Assembly (NCBI RefSeq): GCF_918320885.1
Contig: NZ_OU907312.1
Span: forward strand, 1,116,465 to 1,180,464
Reading direction: 5' to 3'
DNA from: an unidentified bacterial endosymbiont
Lineage (GTDB): Bacteria; Pseudomonadota; Gammaproteobacteria; Enterobacterales; G038960095
DNA length: 64,000 nt
Positions 27,138-36,410 of the stretch are shown here, one piece after another. A model generated the notes under the pieces. It saw nothing but the letters and a program-made list of their open reading frames with translations. It made no database searches and had not been told where the DNA came from. The translations under genes and the position numbers were made by a program. Within the stretch, counting starts at the first letter, position 1. The number at the start of each line of letters is the position of its first letter.

Positions 27138-28199
27138 CTAGTTTGTCGTCGGAGTTTCTGTCGCTGGCCAAACGGTGAAGACCGCTTTCACTAGGGTGGC
27201 CAGCGGGATCGCAAAAAACAGCCCCCAGAAACCCCATAAACTGCCAAATAGCAGGGTGGAGACAATAATCACCAGCGGGTGCAAATTAAGCGTTTCAGAA
27301 AATAGAATAGGCACCAGAACGTTAGCATCCAAGCCCTGAATGAGGGTATAGAGGGCGATAAAATAGCAAAAATGAGGCGTTAAACCCCACTGAAACAGCG
27401 CTACCAGGGCTACCGGTAGGGTGGCTAATAGGGCGCCTACATAAGGGATCAAGACGGATAATCCCACGGGGATAGCGAGTAGCAGCGCGTACCTCAATTG
27501 AAAAAATGCAAATAACCCATAAGTCACGAGGGTCACCAGGAGCATCTCTAACACTTTACCCCCAATATAGCGCCTGATCTGTTGGTCCATCATCTTCCAG
27601 ACTTGTCTGGCTAGGGTTTGATGGCCTGGCAATAGTTTTTGGGCTGTTTCCAGTAGCTGCTGCTTGTCTTTCAACATAAAAAAGAGCATTAATGGAACCA
27701 ATATCAAATAGATGGCCAGCTTCATTAAGGTAATTAATGAGGTCATGGAGTGTTTAACAATCGAGGTACCAAAGAGCAGCAGTTTCGTCTGTAGCTGCGT
27801 GGTGAGCGTATCAATCACGCCAGTATCGACCAAAGTGGAATAGTAGGGACGTGAGAGCACAAAATCGTGAAAACTGCTGAGCATGGTAGGCAAATCTCGG
27901 GTTAAATAGCGCCCCTGCTGCCAAATACTGGGCAGTAGACCGAATAGGATCAGCAGCAGTAAACCCAAAAAGAGCAGTAAGACGAGCGGCAACGCTAGAC
28001 TACGGGGTATCGACCAGCGTTGTAAAACAGCAATCGGCCACTCTAATAAATAAGCGAATACTAGGGTGACTAACAGGGGCGTCAGGAGGCTGCTAAAGCA
28101 ATAGAGTGCGCCAAAGCCTATCAGCAGCAGCATGGCTAACGCGGTTGATTGTGGGTTAGAAAAGTGCCGCTGATACCACTGTCGTAACATCTCAAGCAT
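27138..28199 (-). CDS. perM: AI-2E family transporter PerM
   Basis: Inner-membrane protein of the AI-2 exporter/PerM superfamily, 353 residues as in E. coli PerM (YfgO). It begins MLEMLRQWYQRHFSNPQ as in PerM. Eight or so hydrophobic segments are visible, including SLLTPLLVTLVFAYLLEWP and LHPLVIIVSTLLFGSLWGFW. The substrate in enterics is not established. It is divergent from bepA, as in E. coli. Confidence 0.93.
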   Translation of the reverse strand: MLEMLRQWYQRHFSNPQSTALAMLLLIGFGALYCFSSLLTPLLVTLVFAYLLEWPIAVLQRWSIPRSLALPLVLLLFLGLLLLILFGLLPSIWQQGRYLTRDLPTMLSSFHDFVLSRPYYSTLVDTGVIDTLTTQLQTKLLLFGTSIVKHSMTSLITLMKLAIYLILVPLMLFFMLKDKQQLLETAQKLLPGHQTLARQVWKMMDQQIRRYIGGKVLEMLLVTLVTYGLFAFFQLRYALLLAIPVGLSVLIPYVGALLATLPVALVALFQWGLTPHFCYFIALYTLIQGLDANVLVPILFSETLNLHPLVIIVSTLLFGSLWGFWGLFFAIPLATLVKAVFTVWPATETPTTN

Positions 28200-28287
28200 G
28201 CGTCATCATCCTTATCCTGAAGGGGCCACTCGCGGCACTTGATAGTTAGTCAAGCCTAGGAACGGTCTAGGGGTATATAATGTTAGT

Positions 28288-29838
28288 ATGGTGGAACATC
28301 TCATGACAAGCAATCGTAACGGCCCTGGAGGGTGTATCATTCCCTTTCTCTGTGGGTTATCAGGATGTAGGGCTATTAGGTGGCCCTGGTGGGCGGGTAT
28401 CGGGCTACTGTATCTGTTATTGAACCCATTGCCACTGCCTTGTGCCTCACCCCTACCAGAGCTTGGGAGCCCGGTTTCGGCAGCGATCATGCTCGAGCAG
28501 GAAGGTCTACTGGGTGATCTGACGATGCGCCAGATCCGCGGGCAGCAACAGCTGCTGACGGATCCCTTGCTGGAGCACTATTTAACCACGTTGGGTCAGC
28601 GTCTGCTGTTGCACGCCGAGTCGTTGCGACACCCCTTGCAATTTCATTGGCTTAATAGTAACACCCTCAATGCTTTTGCGCTGTTTGGCGGCCATGTGGT
28701 GCTCCATACCTCACTACTGCAGGCTACCGACTGTGAAGGTGAATTGGCGGCTGTATTGGCGCATGAAATAGCCCATGTCACGCAGCGCCATTTGGCACGA
28801 TTGGTTGAGGTACAGTAGCGGACTAAACCGATTGCCTGGGCCTCCGCGCTGGGCGCTGCTATGTTAATACTGGCTAACCCTACCGCCGGGTTGGCGGCCT
28901 TGACGACTACAGTCGGGGGTGTTCAGCAGCAGATCCTGGCTTATACCCAAGCCCATGAGCAGGAGGCTGATCGAATAGGCATAGCCTTATTAATACGTGC
29001 TGGTTTTGATCCACGGGCTATGGCTAGTTTTCTAGAGAAATTATTGATCTCGGCACGTCACGCGACCCAGCTACCGGAAATCCTACTCACACACCCTTTC
29101 CCACAGAGCCGCCTGGCCGACGTACGCAATCGTCTCCAGCAGCAAACGATCCCTAGAATAGTGACAGCGTCACCAGAATATGCCTTAGCCAAAATACGCT
29201 GGCAGCACCTCTATGCCCCTAAATTAATGGGTAGCCCGAATGGGTGGCAGAGTTCCTCAGTAGCTAGCGAGATAGCGTCCACCCAGTGGCAACCACTCCT
29301 CCAAGGCTATCATCAAGCGCTAGAGCACTATTGCCAAGGTCAGTTTGAGCAGGGGAGCAGACGTTTACAGCCGTTATTAGCACACTATTCAGAGGATCTT
29401 TGGCTCATTGATTTAATGACCGATCTCGATCTCGCGCAGCGGCATTACAGCGTCGCTATTCAGCGGTTGCAACAAGCGTTGAATACCCACCCTAACCATC
29501 CTGTATTACTCCTTAATTTAGCGAGCGCCTATCTCAAGCAAGGGAATAGCCGTGCAGCGGTTAGCTTACTCCAACCCTATTGCCAGCGTGATCCACAGAG
29601 CAGTGTGGGGTGGCGCTTGCTCACCCAGGCTTATGCAGCCCGTGGACTAGTGGCTGAAGAGCAGGCGGCACAGGCGGAATGGTTAGCGCTTCACGGCGCG
29701 TTTGAGCCGGCCCGTCAGGCGCTACAGCGGGCTTGTCGAGCGGCTGGGGAGCAGTCGTTAAAGACCTTGCGCTATCAGGCACGGATGGCCCAATTACAGC
29801 AATTACAGCGCACCTTGCTGGAGGCTAAGAAGTTTTAG
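28288..29838 (+). pseudogene. bepA: Periplasmic chaperone/metalloprotease BepA interrupted by one amber codon
   Basis: BepA helps LptD and BAM assembly in the periplasm and degrades misfolded subunits. A hydrophobic N-terminus (about 35-50), the zinc motif HEIAHVTQRHLAR, the third ligand region HEQEADRIG and the TPR-containing C-terminal half all match E. coli. A single TAG at 28816-28818 interrupts the frame just after LARLVEVQ; the same frame then continues RTKPIAWASALGAAML to a normal end at 29838. No other lesion is visible. Either this is a recent nonsense mutation (CAG to TAG is one transition) or the codon is read through. The last 14 bases overlap the end of xseA. Confidence 0.85.
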
Positions 29839-31171
29839 TGATCTGGGTGATCACGCTATCGAACCAGCCCACTTGCAAGCGGGTCTGTACGATTTCTCCC
29901 ACAGTGATTTGATTGAGTGAGCGGATCGGTTGCCCCTGGGGATCTAGGGTCAAGCTAAATCCACGGGCCAAGGTGGCCAACGGACTAGCACTGTGTAACC
30001 GTGTGCAGAGCGTTGTAAAGCGCTGCTGGGTCGCTTGGTAGTGTTTCAGTACTGTTTGCTGGAGTTGGTAATGGTGTTGTTGAAGCTGTTGTTGCTGCTG
30101 ATGCAAGCGCCGCAAGGGTGACTGCTGCCATAAACCTTGCTGCCTGCGTGCTTGCACCCTTTGCAGCCGTTGTAGGTGACCACAGCATGCAGCGCGCAAC
30201 CGTTGCAGCAGCAGTACCAGTGAGGTTTTTTGCCGAGCCAGCTGGCGCTGCGGATGTTGCTGATAGAGGCGTTGTTGCAGCGTTTGTAATCCGGCTTGTT
30301 GGCGTGCTAGTGCATGATCAGCCGCCAGGGTTAAGTATTGCAATACTGTTGTCAACTGCTGCTGTAGCGTTTGCTGATCACGGCTGACTAATTCAGCGGC
30401 CGCCGAGGGCGTGGGTGCTCGTAAATCAGCCACTAAGTCGGCAATAGTCACATCAGTTTCATGACCCACGGCGCTGACGATAGGAATAGGGCACTCAAAA
30501 ATAGCCCGCGCCACTGCTGCTTCATTAAAGCTCCAGAGATCTTCCAGACTGCCACCGCCGCGCGCTAGGATCAATACGTCACACTCTTGACGCTCACTAG
30601 CTCGCAGCAAAGCTTGTACTAATTGTGCCGGTGCTGCACTCCCTTGAACCGCGGTCGGGTAGATCACCACGGGCAGTGAGGGATCACGGCGTTTCAGGAT
30701 CTGTAAAATATCTTGTAAGGCAGCCCCGCTGCTGGAGGTAATAATACCGAGTCGTTGAGGTGAGCGGGGTAGCGGCTGTTTATGGTGAGTCGCAAAGAGC
30801 CCTTCAGCAGCTAACTGCTGTTTCAACTGCTCAAAGCGCTGTTGTAATAGCCCGGTTCCCAAAGCCTGCAGGCTTTCAATGATCAGTTGATACTCTCCGC
30901 GCGGCGAATAGAGCGTCACTTGAGCGGTGACCAACACCTGTAGGCCATTGTAGGGCTGTAGCGCCACTCGGCCTCGACGCTGATTAAATAGGGCACAGCG
31001 CACCTGTGCCTGGGCATCTTTTAAGGTAAAGTAGCAATGCCCAGAGGCTGGTTGACTAAAATTGGAGACTTCACCACTGAGCCAAATGGTCCCTATCTCT
31101 TGGGTTAATAGCTGTTGCACCTGCTGATTCAGCTGGGTCACGGTGAGGACAGGTGAATTAGTTAATGCCAT
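29825..31171 (-). CDS. xseA: Exodeoxyribonuclease VII large subunit
   Basis: Catalytic subunit of the single-strand-specific nuclease ExoVII. The 448 residues (E. coli 456) have the N-terminal OB-fold (LSGEVSNFSQPASGHCYFTLKD region), the conserved core with LGIITSSSGAALQDI, LARGGGSLEDLWSFNEAAVA and SAVGHETDVTIADLVADLRAPTPS, and a long Gln/Leu/Arg coiled coil. The small subunit gene xseB is present at 44.6 kb. The start overlaps the end of the GH18-like gene by 14 bases and the end overlaps bepA. Confidence 0.95.
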   Translation of the reverse strand: MALTNSPVLTVTQLNQQVQQLLTQEIGTIWLSGEVSNFSQPASGHCYFTLKDAQAQVRCALFNQRRGRVALQPYNGLQVLVTAQVTLYSPRGEYQLIIESLQALGTGLLQQRFEQLKQQLAAEGLFATHHKQPLPRSPQRLGIITSSSGAALQDILQILKRRDPSLPVVIYPTAVQGSAAPAQLVQALLRASERQECDVLILARGGGSLEDLWSFNEAAVARAIFECPIPIVSAVGHETDVTIADLVADLRAPTPSAAAELVSRDQQTLQQQLTTVLQYLTLAADHALARQQAGLQTLQQRLYQQHPQRQLARQKTSLVLLLQRLRAACCGHLQRLQRVQARRQQGLWQQSPLRRLHQQQQQLQQHHYQLQQTVLKHYQATQQRFTTLCTRLHSASPLATLARGFSLTLDPQGQPIRSLNQITVGEIVQTRLQVGWFDSVITQITKTS

Positions 31172-31799
31172 TTAATTCAAGCCGCTCAGTGATTATTTTT
31201 AAATGATCGATAGTCAGTTGATGATAATTCCAAACCAATAAACCACCTAATTGCCTATCCACAACACCATCTAAAAAATAGTTTAAATTTTCATCGGTTA
31301 ATCCTGAAGTAGCATAACAGTAGTGCACCAATCTATCGCAATACCCTGAACCAATCACCTCTTTTATTTTTGTTGTTAGTTTTTTGCCATTCTCTGTTTC
31401 TGGATGATTATAACTCCAGCCAGCAATCAATCCGTAGCTACTCTCTTTCTGAAGGTTGTTTAGGGAGCCCATAGCTTGAGTGAAATAATGAATGTTCATA
31501 TTACATTCATTATCAAAATCGATCCCATCCCAATGATTGTTTATGGTGGCTGCAATGATGCTTTCTACTTTCTGGCTTAAAGTAGGTTTCTCAGATGGCG
31601 AGCAGCCGCCACCACCATCAGTCCAGAGAATTTTACCGGTGTAATGAGGATGCTCTGGCTTCACCGAAGTTTCTGGGCCCCATCCAGGAGGGGATTCAGT
31701 TCCAGTTGTCAGTCCAGAAAGATTGGTCACCATGCCGTACCTCATGGTGTTAAATGCTTTAAGCGGCGGCTGAGACAATTTTTGACTCCACCCCCCCAA
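31158..31799 (-). CDS. GH18-like (chitinase-type) protein, 5' end frameshifted
   Basis: A 213-residue protein with glycoside hydrolase 18 features. Strand 3 reads GKILWTDGGGG, the catalytic DxxDxDxE is intact as DGIDFDNE (residues 91-98), a later strand reads DRLVHYCYA, and strand 8 reads GGLLVWNY. The only in-frame start is TTG 31799, in a T6G7 tract. A better start, ATG 31819 preceded by GAGG at 6 bases, is in another frame; one extra base in the tract would join it to this frame. No signal peptide is visible. The gene is AT-rich relative to its neighbours and an IS1 scrap lies upstream, so it looks acquired. Substrate is unknown. Confidence 0.65.
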   Translation of the reverse strand: MGGWSQKLSQPPLKAFNTMRYGMVTNLSGLTTGTESPPGWGPETSVKPEHPHYTGKILWTDGGGGCSPSEKPTLSQKVESIIAATINNHWDGIDFDNECNMNIHYFTQAMGSLNNLQKESSYGLIAGWSYNHPETENGKKLTTKIKEVIGSGYCDRLVHYCYATSGLTDENLNYFLDGVVDRQLGGLLVWNYHQLTIDHLKIITERLELNGIN

Positions 31800-31803
31800 A
31801 AAA
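31791..31803 (-). repeat. T6G7 homopolymer tract at the GH18-like gene start
   Basis: On the coding strand six T are followed by seven G at 31803-31791. The tract lies between the well-placed ATG at 31819 and the GH18 reading frame, which are out of phase by one base. Such tracts slip readily in replication, so it is either the site of an inactivating indel or a phase-variable switch. Confidence 0.7.
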
Positions 31804-31865
31804 TTCTAGGATGGCCCATAAAATACCTCACTGATTCTGAAATATTTCCTCTCCTGGGTGCCAAG

Positions 31866-31930
31866 ATATTATTGACTTCCCTCTCTTGCCCACAGTAACG
31901 ACCTTTAAGTTCCATAAACCCCCTCTGAAA
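31866..31930 (-). mobile_element. IS1-family insA scrap
   Basis: About 65 bases closely matching the start of insA and its leader at 8245-8310. On the minus strand it reads MELKGRYCGQEREVNN, against MAVIEVKCRYCGQERVVKNG in the longer copy. It directly abuts the macB stop codon on one side and the GH18-like locus on the other. No terminus remains. Confidence 0.8.
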
Positions 31931-33889
31931 TTAGTCCTGGACCAACGCCTCAACGGGATCTAAAGAGGCGGCACGACGGGCAGGAAGATAACCGGCTACA
32001 ATCCCAATCAGGCTAGAACCGGCAACCGCACTGAAGATCATCTGGGGAGCTACGGTCATCAGCCAGGTGGGGTTTAACCATTGAATGATCAGCACAATAA
32101 AAAACGACAGCACGATGCCACCTAAACCACCTAATAGGCAGACTAGCACCGCTTCCAGTAAGAACTGCTGTTGGATATCCCGTTGCCGGGCACCAATGGC
32201 CATTCGAATACCGATTTCTCGGATGCGTTCACTCACAGAGACTAATAAAATATTCATAATGCCGATACTGCCAACGACCAAAGAAATTAAAGAGACTAGC
32301 AGCAAAAAACGTTGTAATTTGGCAAATACTGTTTGTTCTCTTTTTAGCCACTGGTCAAAATTGGATATCATAAAATCTTTTTGGCCATGCAGTACGCTTA
32401 ATAAATGGGTGATCTGCTTCTCTGCTTGCTGACTATTAACAGTATCTTGGATAACACAGGTAATACTATCAAAATAGTTACGGCCGACCAGTTTATTAGC
32501 CGCTGTAGTATAGGGGATCCAAACACGCAGTGTCGGTGTCTCTCCACTATTTTCCCATGGAGCAGTGACACCAATCACTTGCACTGGTAAATTGTCTACG
32601 AGTAACCATTGACCAATACTGGAAGTTTGCCGAGGGAATAATTGCTGCTGGGCATGGTAGTCAATGATGGCCACAGACGCTTGCCGAGCGACTTGTTCAA
32701 CGGAGAAGAGAGAACCCGTAGCCAGCTTTATCCCTTCAATCGCGAAGAAAGCAGTGTCTACCCCTTGCACGAATGCCTTAGAATTAATAGATCCTATACG
32801 CACAGGGCGGTTGGTTCGGAACTCTGGATATAAGCCAGCGATAAAAGGCTGCTCCTGTAATAAGTGCAGCTCGCGTTGAGCCAGTGAACGTCGATGACGC
32901 CCGGTGTGATCGCCCCAGCGTTTTCTAGGATAAATCCGCAGCTTATTGATAGCAAATTCTCGAAAATCCTTGAGCATGCTCTCTTGGAGCGCTTCACCTA
33001 CCGTGACGCTAGTAATCACCGAAGCGATACCAATGACCAAACTCAGCACCGTTAAATAAGCCCGTAGCCGATTGGCTGTTAAGGGTAGCCAAGCCATCTG
33101 TAGCGTATTATACCAGTGGTTAGCGAGCGCCCGCCAACTGGGTATCAAAGGGCTCTCCTGTTGACGTTGGTGGATCGGCACTGGTTTAATAGCAGCAGGA
33201 TCAGTCTGATCACTGATTAATTGACCATCCTGTAAGGTAATAATACGTTGCGCATGCGCCGCGATTTTTTCATCGTGCGTCACGATAATGATGGTGTGTC
33301 CTTGCTGATGCAATTGATGGAAAATATCCATAATTTGCTGACTAGCACGACTATCTAAAGCACCGGTGGGCTCATCCGCCAAAATAATCTCACCACCGTT
33401 CATTAAAGCGCGGGCAATACTCACGCGTTGCTGCTGGCCACCAGACAATTTTTCTGGAAGATAATGCAAACGCTGAGCCAAGCCTAATTGTGTCAGTAAT
33501 GCCTGCGCTTGTTGTTGGCGTGCCAGTGGTGGAATACCGGCGTAACAGGCCGCTAACGCGACATTCTGCCAAGCACTTAATTGCGGTAGTAAATGGTATC
33601 GTTGAAAAATAAATCCAAAACGCTCTCGCCGCAAGGTAGCTAACTCATTCGACGTACAGCAGGCAATAGCCTGATTAGCTATCCGGTAGCACCCAGCAGT
33701 CGGGTGATCCAGGCAGCCTAACAGATGCATTAATGTCGATTTACCAGAGCCTGAAGCACCCACAATGGCGACCATCTCTCCAGCATGAATGCTAAAAGAG
33801 ATGCGGTCCAGCACGGTGATAGTTTGCTCACCAACTTTGAAAGTTCGAGAAACTTGTTCTAAGGCTAACAAGGGGTGTTCAAGTTGCAT
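31931..33889 (-). CDS. macB: Macrolide/peptide efflux ABC transporter MacB
   Basis: Fused ATPase and permease of the MacAB-TolC efflux pump. The 652 residues (E. coli 648) show Walker A GASGSGKST, signature [16 protein letters not shown], Walker B ILADEPTGALDS and the H-loop. A transmembrane helix near 275-295 is followed by a large periplasmic domain and three C-terminal helices (SLISLVVGSIGIMNILLVSV and so on), ending PARRAASLDPVEALVQD. It overlaps macA by 11 bases. No lesion is visible. Confidence 0.95.
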   Translation of the reverse strand: MQLEHPLLALEQVSRTFKVGEQTITVLDRISFSIHAGEMVAIVGASGSGKSTLMHLLGCLDHPTAGCYRIANQAIACCTSNELATLRRERFGFIFQRYHLLPQLSAWQNVALAACYAGIPPLARQQQAQALLTQLGLAQRLHYLPEKLSGGQQQRVSIARALMNGGEIILADEPTGALDSRASQQIMDIFHQLHQQGHTIIIVTHDEKIAAHAQRIITLQDGQLISDQTDPAAIKPVPIHQRQQESPLIPSWRALANHWYNTLQMAWLPLTANRLRAYLTVLSLVIGIASVITSVTVGEALQESMLKDFREFAINKLRIYPRKRWGDHTGRHRRSLAQRELHLLQEQPFIAGLYPEFRTNRPVRIGSINSKAFVQGVDTAFFAIEGIKLATGSLFSVEQVARQASVAIIDYHAQQQLFPRQTSSIGQWLLVDNLPVQVIGVTAPWENSGETPTLRVWIPYTTAANKLVGRNYFDSITCVIQDTVNSQQAEKQITHLLSVLHGQKDFMISNFDQWLKREQTVFAKLQRFLLLVSLISLVVGSIGIMNILLVSVSERIREIGIRMAIGARQRDIQQQFLLEAVLVCLLGGLGGIVLSFFIVLIIQWLNPTWLMTVAPQMIFSAVAGSSLIGIVAGYLPARRAASLDPVEALVQD

Positions 33890-35003
33890 GAGCAGGCTGA
33901 TCTTTTATCATGATGGCGTCTCCTTCTGCTAGCCCTTCAATCACCTGCAGCAGGATTTCATTGCGGGCTCCCAGTGTAATCTCTCTGGATTGTAGTTTGC
34001 CTTGGACTAAGAGTTGCACTTGGTAACAGTTGTCCTTGACCTGGGCTCCTAAGGCAGCATAAGGAATGACTAAAGCATCCTTAATCTGCTCCAAAGTAAT
34101 AGAAACTTGTGCGGTCATGCTTAAACGTAATAGCTCATCAGGATTATCGACTTCAAAAATAACCGGGTAAAATATCGCTTCATCGGTTTTTTCTGGAACC
34201 CAACCAATGGTCAGAATGGAACCACTGAATTGTCGCTGGGGATCGCCTAGTAAGGTAAAGGTTGCCGGCAACCCCGGTGTTAATTGAATCACGTCAGCTT
34301 CTGAGACTAACGCGCATACTTTCATGCGCCGCAAATCGGCTAGGGTGAGCAGTATCGAGGCGGCTTGTGATGAAACCACCGTTTGTCCCGCTTCTACCCT
34401 AATGTCAACGACCCGACCAGCGCTGGGGGCGGTGATCCGAGTCTGTGCCAGCTGTCGCTGACTCTGTTGCAGATCTATTCTATGTTGTTCGATGGCTGCT
34501 GCTATTTTACGCTGTTCCGCTTGTCGAATAGCTACGGTAGCATTCGCTTCATCTAATTTTTCTTGTGGCGTCACTTGTTGAGAGCGTAAGCGTGCTAGGC
34601 GTTGCTGCTTGAGTTGGGCTAACCCTAATTCAGCCACTGTTTTTTGCTGTTCTGCTTGCATTGTTTGCAACTTAGCTTGTGCGACGGCCACTGCATTTTC
34701 AGCATCCAGTGGATCTAAAGTGGCTAATAATTGCCCTTTTTCAACTTGTTCGCCTAACTTGACGAGAATCTGGCGCAACTGGCCACTCACTTGAGTCCCA
34801 ACAGCCACTTGGTGAACGGCCTCTAATTGACCACTAGCCAATATCGTGCGACTTAAATCTTGCCGCTTAACGAGGACAGTGGGTATCGGTACAGCAGGGG
34901 GATGGAAGCGCTTCCATCCAAAAAAACCGGTTAAGATCAGCAGCACTAAAGCCGCACACCAACGAAGCATTTTCCACTGCTTCAAGTAGTCTAGCGAGAA
35001 CAT
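33879..35003 (-). CDS. macA: Macrolide efflux periplasmic adaptor MacA
   Basis: Membrane-fusion protein linking MacB to TolC. The 374 residues have one N-terminal transmembrane helix (about 13-29), a lipoyl/barrel-sandwich half (SGQLRQILVKLGEQVEKGQLLATLD), a long coiled-coil hairpin (about 100-200, rich in Gln and Ala), the returning lipoyl half (ITAPSAGRVVDIRVEAGQTV) and beta-barrel and membrane-proximal domains. It is coupled to macB downstream. AGGAG lies 11 bases before the ATG. Confidence 0.95.
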   Translation of the reverse strand: MFSLDYLKQWKMLRWCAALVLLILTGFFGWKRFHPPAVPIPTVLVKRQDLSRTILASGQLEAVHQVAVGTQVSGQLRQILVKLGEQVEKGQLLATLDPLDAENAVAVAQAKLQTMQAEQQKTVAELGLAQLKQQRLARLRSQQVTPQEKLDEANATVAIRQAEQRKIAAAIEQHRIDLQQSQRQLAQTRITAPSAGRVVDIRVEAGQTVVSSQAASILLTLADLRRMKVCALVSEADVIQLTPGLPATFTLLGDPQRQFSGSILTIGWVPEKTDEAIFYPVIFEVDNPDELLRLSMTAQVSITLEQIKDALVIPYAALGAQVKDNCYQVQLLVQGKLQSREITLGARNEILLQVIEGLAEGDAIMIKDQPAHAT

Positions 35004-35049
35004 GTTAGCAAGGACTCCTATTGAAAAACTGCTGGATAAGATGGAAGAT

Positions 35050-36372
35050 TCAGTGGCGAATCAACAAGCCATAATGGAGATCTAACGCTTTGGGAAGCGC
35101 GAGATAGACCGTATGCCCATCTCCTGGTGCGACTGCAATGAGCTCGCCCTGCTGGTTTTCCAGGTGGGTGATTTGCCAGTGTAGTGGCTCCTGAGGGGTC
35201 ATTAATTCAACGTGATCATGAACCGAAAAACGATTTTTGACGATCACTTCGGCTAAACCCTGGCGACACTGACCAGTCAGTTCGCCGACGAATTGCGGGC
35301 GGGAGCTCGAGTGGCCTTGAGTATAATGCTGGTACTCCTGATGAACATGGCGCCGCAAAAAGCCTTCGGTATAACCTCGATGAGCTAGCGCCTCTAAGGA
35401 GCGTAGAGATTCAGCATCAAAGGGTTGGTGAGTCAGCGCTCGATCAATGGCTTGCCGATAAACTTGTGCAGTGCGAGCACAATAGTAAAACGATTTAGTA
35501 CGACCCTCAATTTTTAGCGAGCAGACACCCATTTTGATCAGTCGTTCGACATGTTGTACCGCCCTTAAATCCTTTGAATTCATGATATAGGTCCCATGCT
35601 CATCTTCAAAGGTGCTCATATAATCACCGGGCCGGTGCGGCTCCTCAATCAGATAGAGCTTATCCGTTGGCGCTCCGATCCCCAGCGTTGGTTCAATAGT
35701 CTGTATCGGGATAGGTGGTTGTTGATGCACGATCTGTCCAAGCTCATCCTCTTTTCCTGGATGCAGTTTATACTCCCAGCGACAGGCATTGGTACAGGTG
35801 CCTTGATTGGCGTCCCGTTTATTCAGATAGCCCGACAGCAAGCAGCGCCCAGAGTAGGCCATACAGAGTGCCCCATGCACAAATACCTCGAGCTCCATCT
35901 CGGGGACCTTTTGGCGGATCTCCTCAATTTCCTCAAGGGAGAGTTCGCGGGAGAGAATCACTCGGGCGATCCCCTGCCGTTGCCAAAACCGCACGCTGGC
36001 CCAATTCACCGTATTAGACTGAACCGACAAATGGATGGGCATTGTCGGGAAGTGTTCACGAACCAACATCATCAGTCCGGGATCGGACATAATTAAGGCA
36101 TCAGGCTGCAGGGCAATCACCGGTTGTAAATCCTGCAGAAAAGTTTTTAATTTGGCATTATGGGGCGCAATGTTAACGACCACATAGAACTGTTTTCCAA
36201 GCCTATGAGCTTCCTGAATACCCACTGCTAAGTTATCCTGGTTAAACTCATTATTACGCACCCGAAGGCTATAGCGTGGCTGACCGGCATAAACGGCATC
36301 AGCCCCATAGGCAAAAGCATAACGCATATTTTTTAAACTCCCGGCTGGCGAGAGTAGCTCTACTTTAGACAT
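35050..36372 (-). CDS. trhP: tRNA hydroxylation protein TrhP (U32 family, YegQ)
   Basis: Member of the U32 family needed for prephenate-dependent hydroxylation of uridine 34 in tRNA (ho5U, precursor of cmo5U). The 440 residues align with E. coli YegQ (453) almost throughout: ELLSPAGSLKNMRYAFAYGA, LSVQSNTVNWASVRFW, HGALCMAYSGRCLLSGYLNK and the Cys cluster QGTCTNACRWEY, followed by CSLKIEGRTKSFYY. These Cys residues fit the Fe-S cluster proposed for the family. The C-terminus is about 13 residues shorter. It stands alone, upstream of macAB. Confidence 0.94.
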   Translation of the reverse strand: MSKVELLSPAGSLKNMRYAFAYGADAVYAGQPRYSLRVRNNEFNQDNLAVGIQEAHRLGKQFYVVVNIAPHNAKLKTFLQDLQPVIALQPDALIMSDPGLMMLVREHFPTMPIHLSVQSNTVNWASVRFWQRQGIARVILSRELSLEEIEEIRQKVPEMELEVFVHGALCMAYSGRCLLSGYLNKRDANQGTCTNACRWEYKLHPGKEDELGQIVHQQPPIPIQTIEPTLGIGAPTDKLYLIEEPHRPGDYMSTFEDEHGTYIMNSKDLRAVQHVERLIKMGVCSLKIEGRTKSFYYCARTAQVYRQAIDRALTHQPFDAESLRSLEALAHRGYTEGFLRRHVHQEYQHYTQGHSSSRPQFVGELTGQCRQGLAEVIVKNRFSVHDHVELMTPQEPLHWQITHLENQQGELIAVAPGDGHTVYLALPKALDLHYGLLIRH

Positions 36373-36410
36373 TGTTTGAGGCTTCAGATTTCATCAGAGG
36401 TGCTCTTTAA

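Noticed and set aside
28861-29838. Separate gene encoding a TPR/peptidase fragment
   Set aside because: It is the continuation of bepA in the same frame after a single amber codon, and its ATG is an internal Met.
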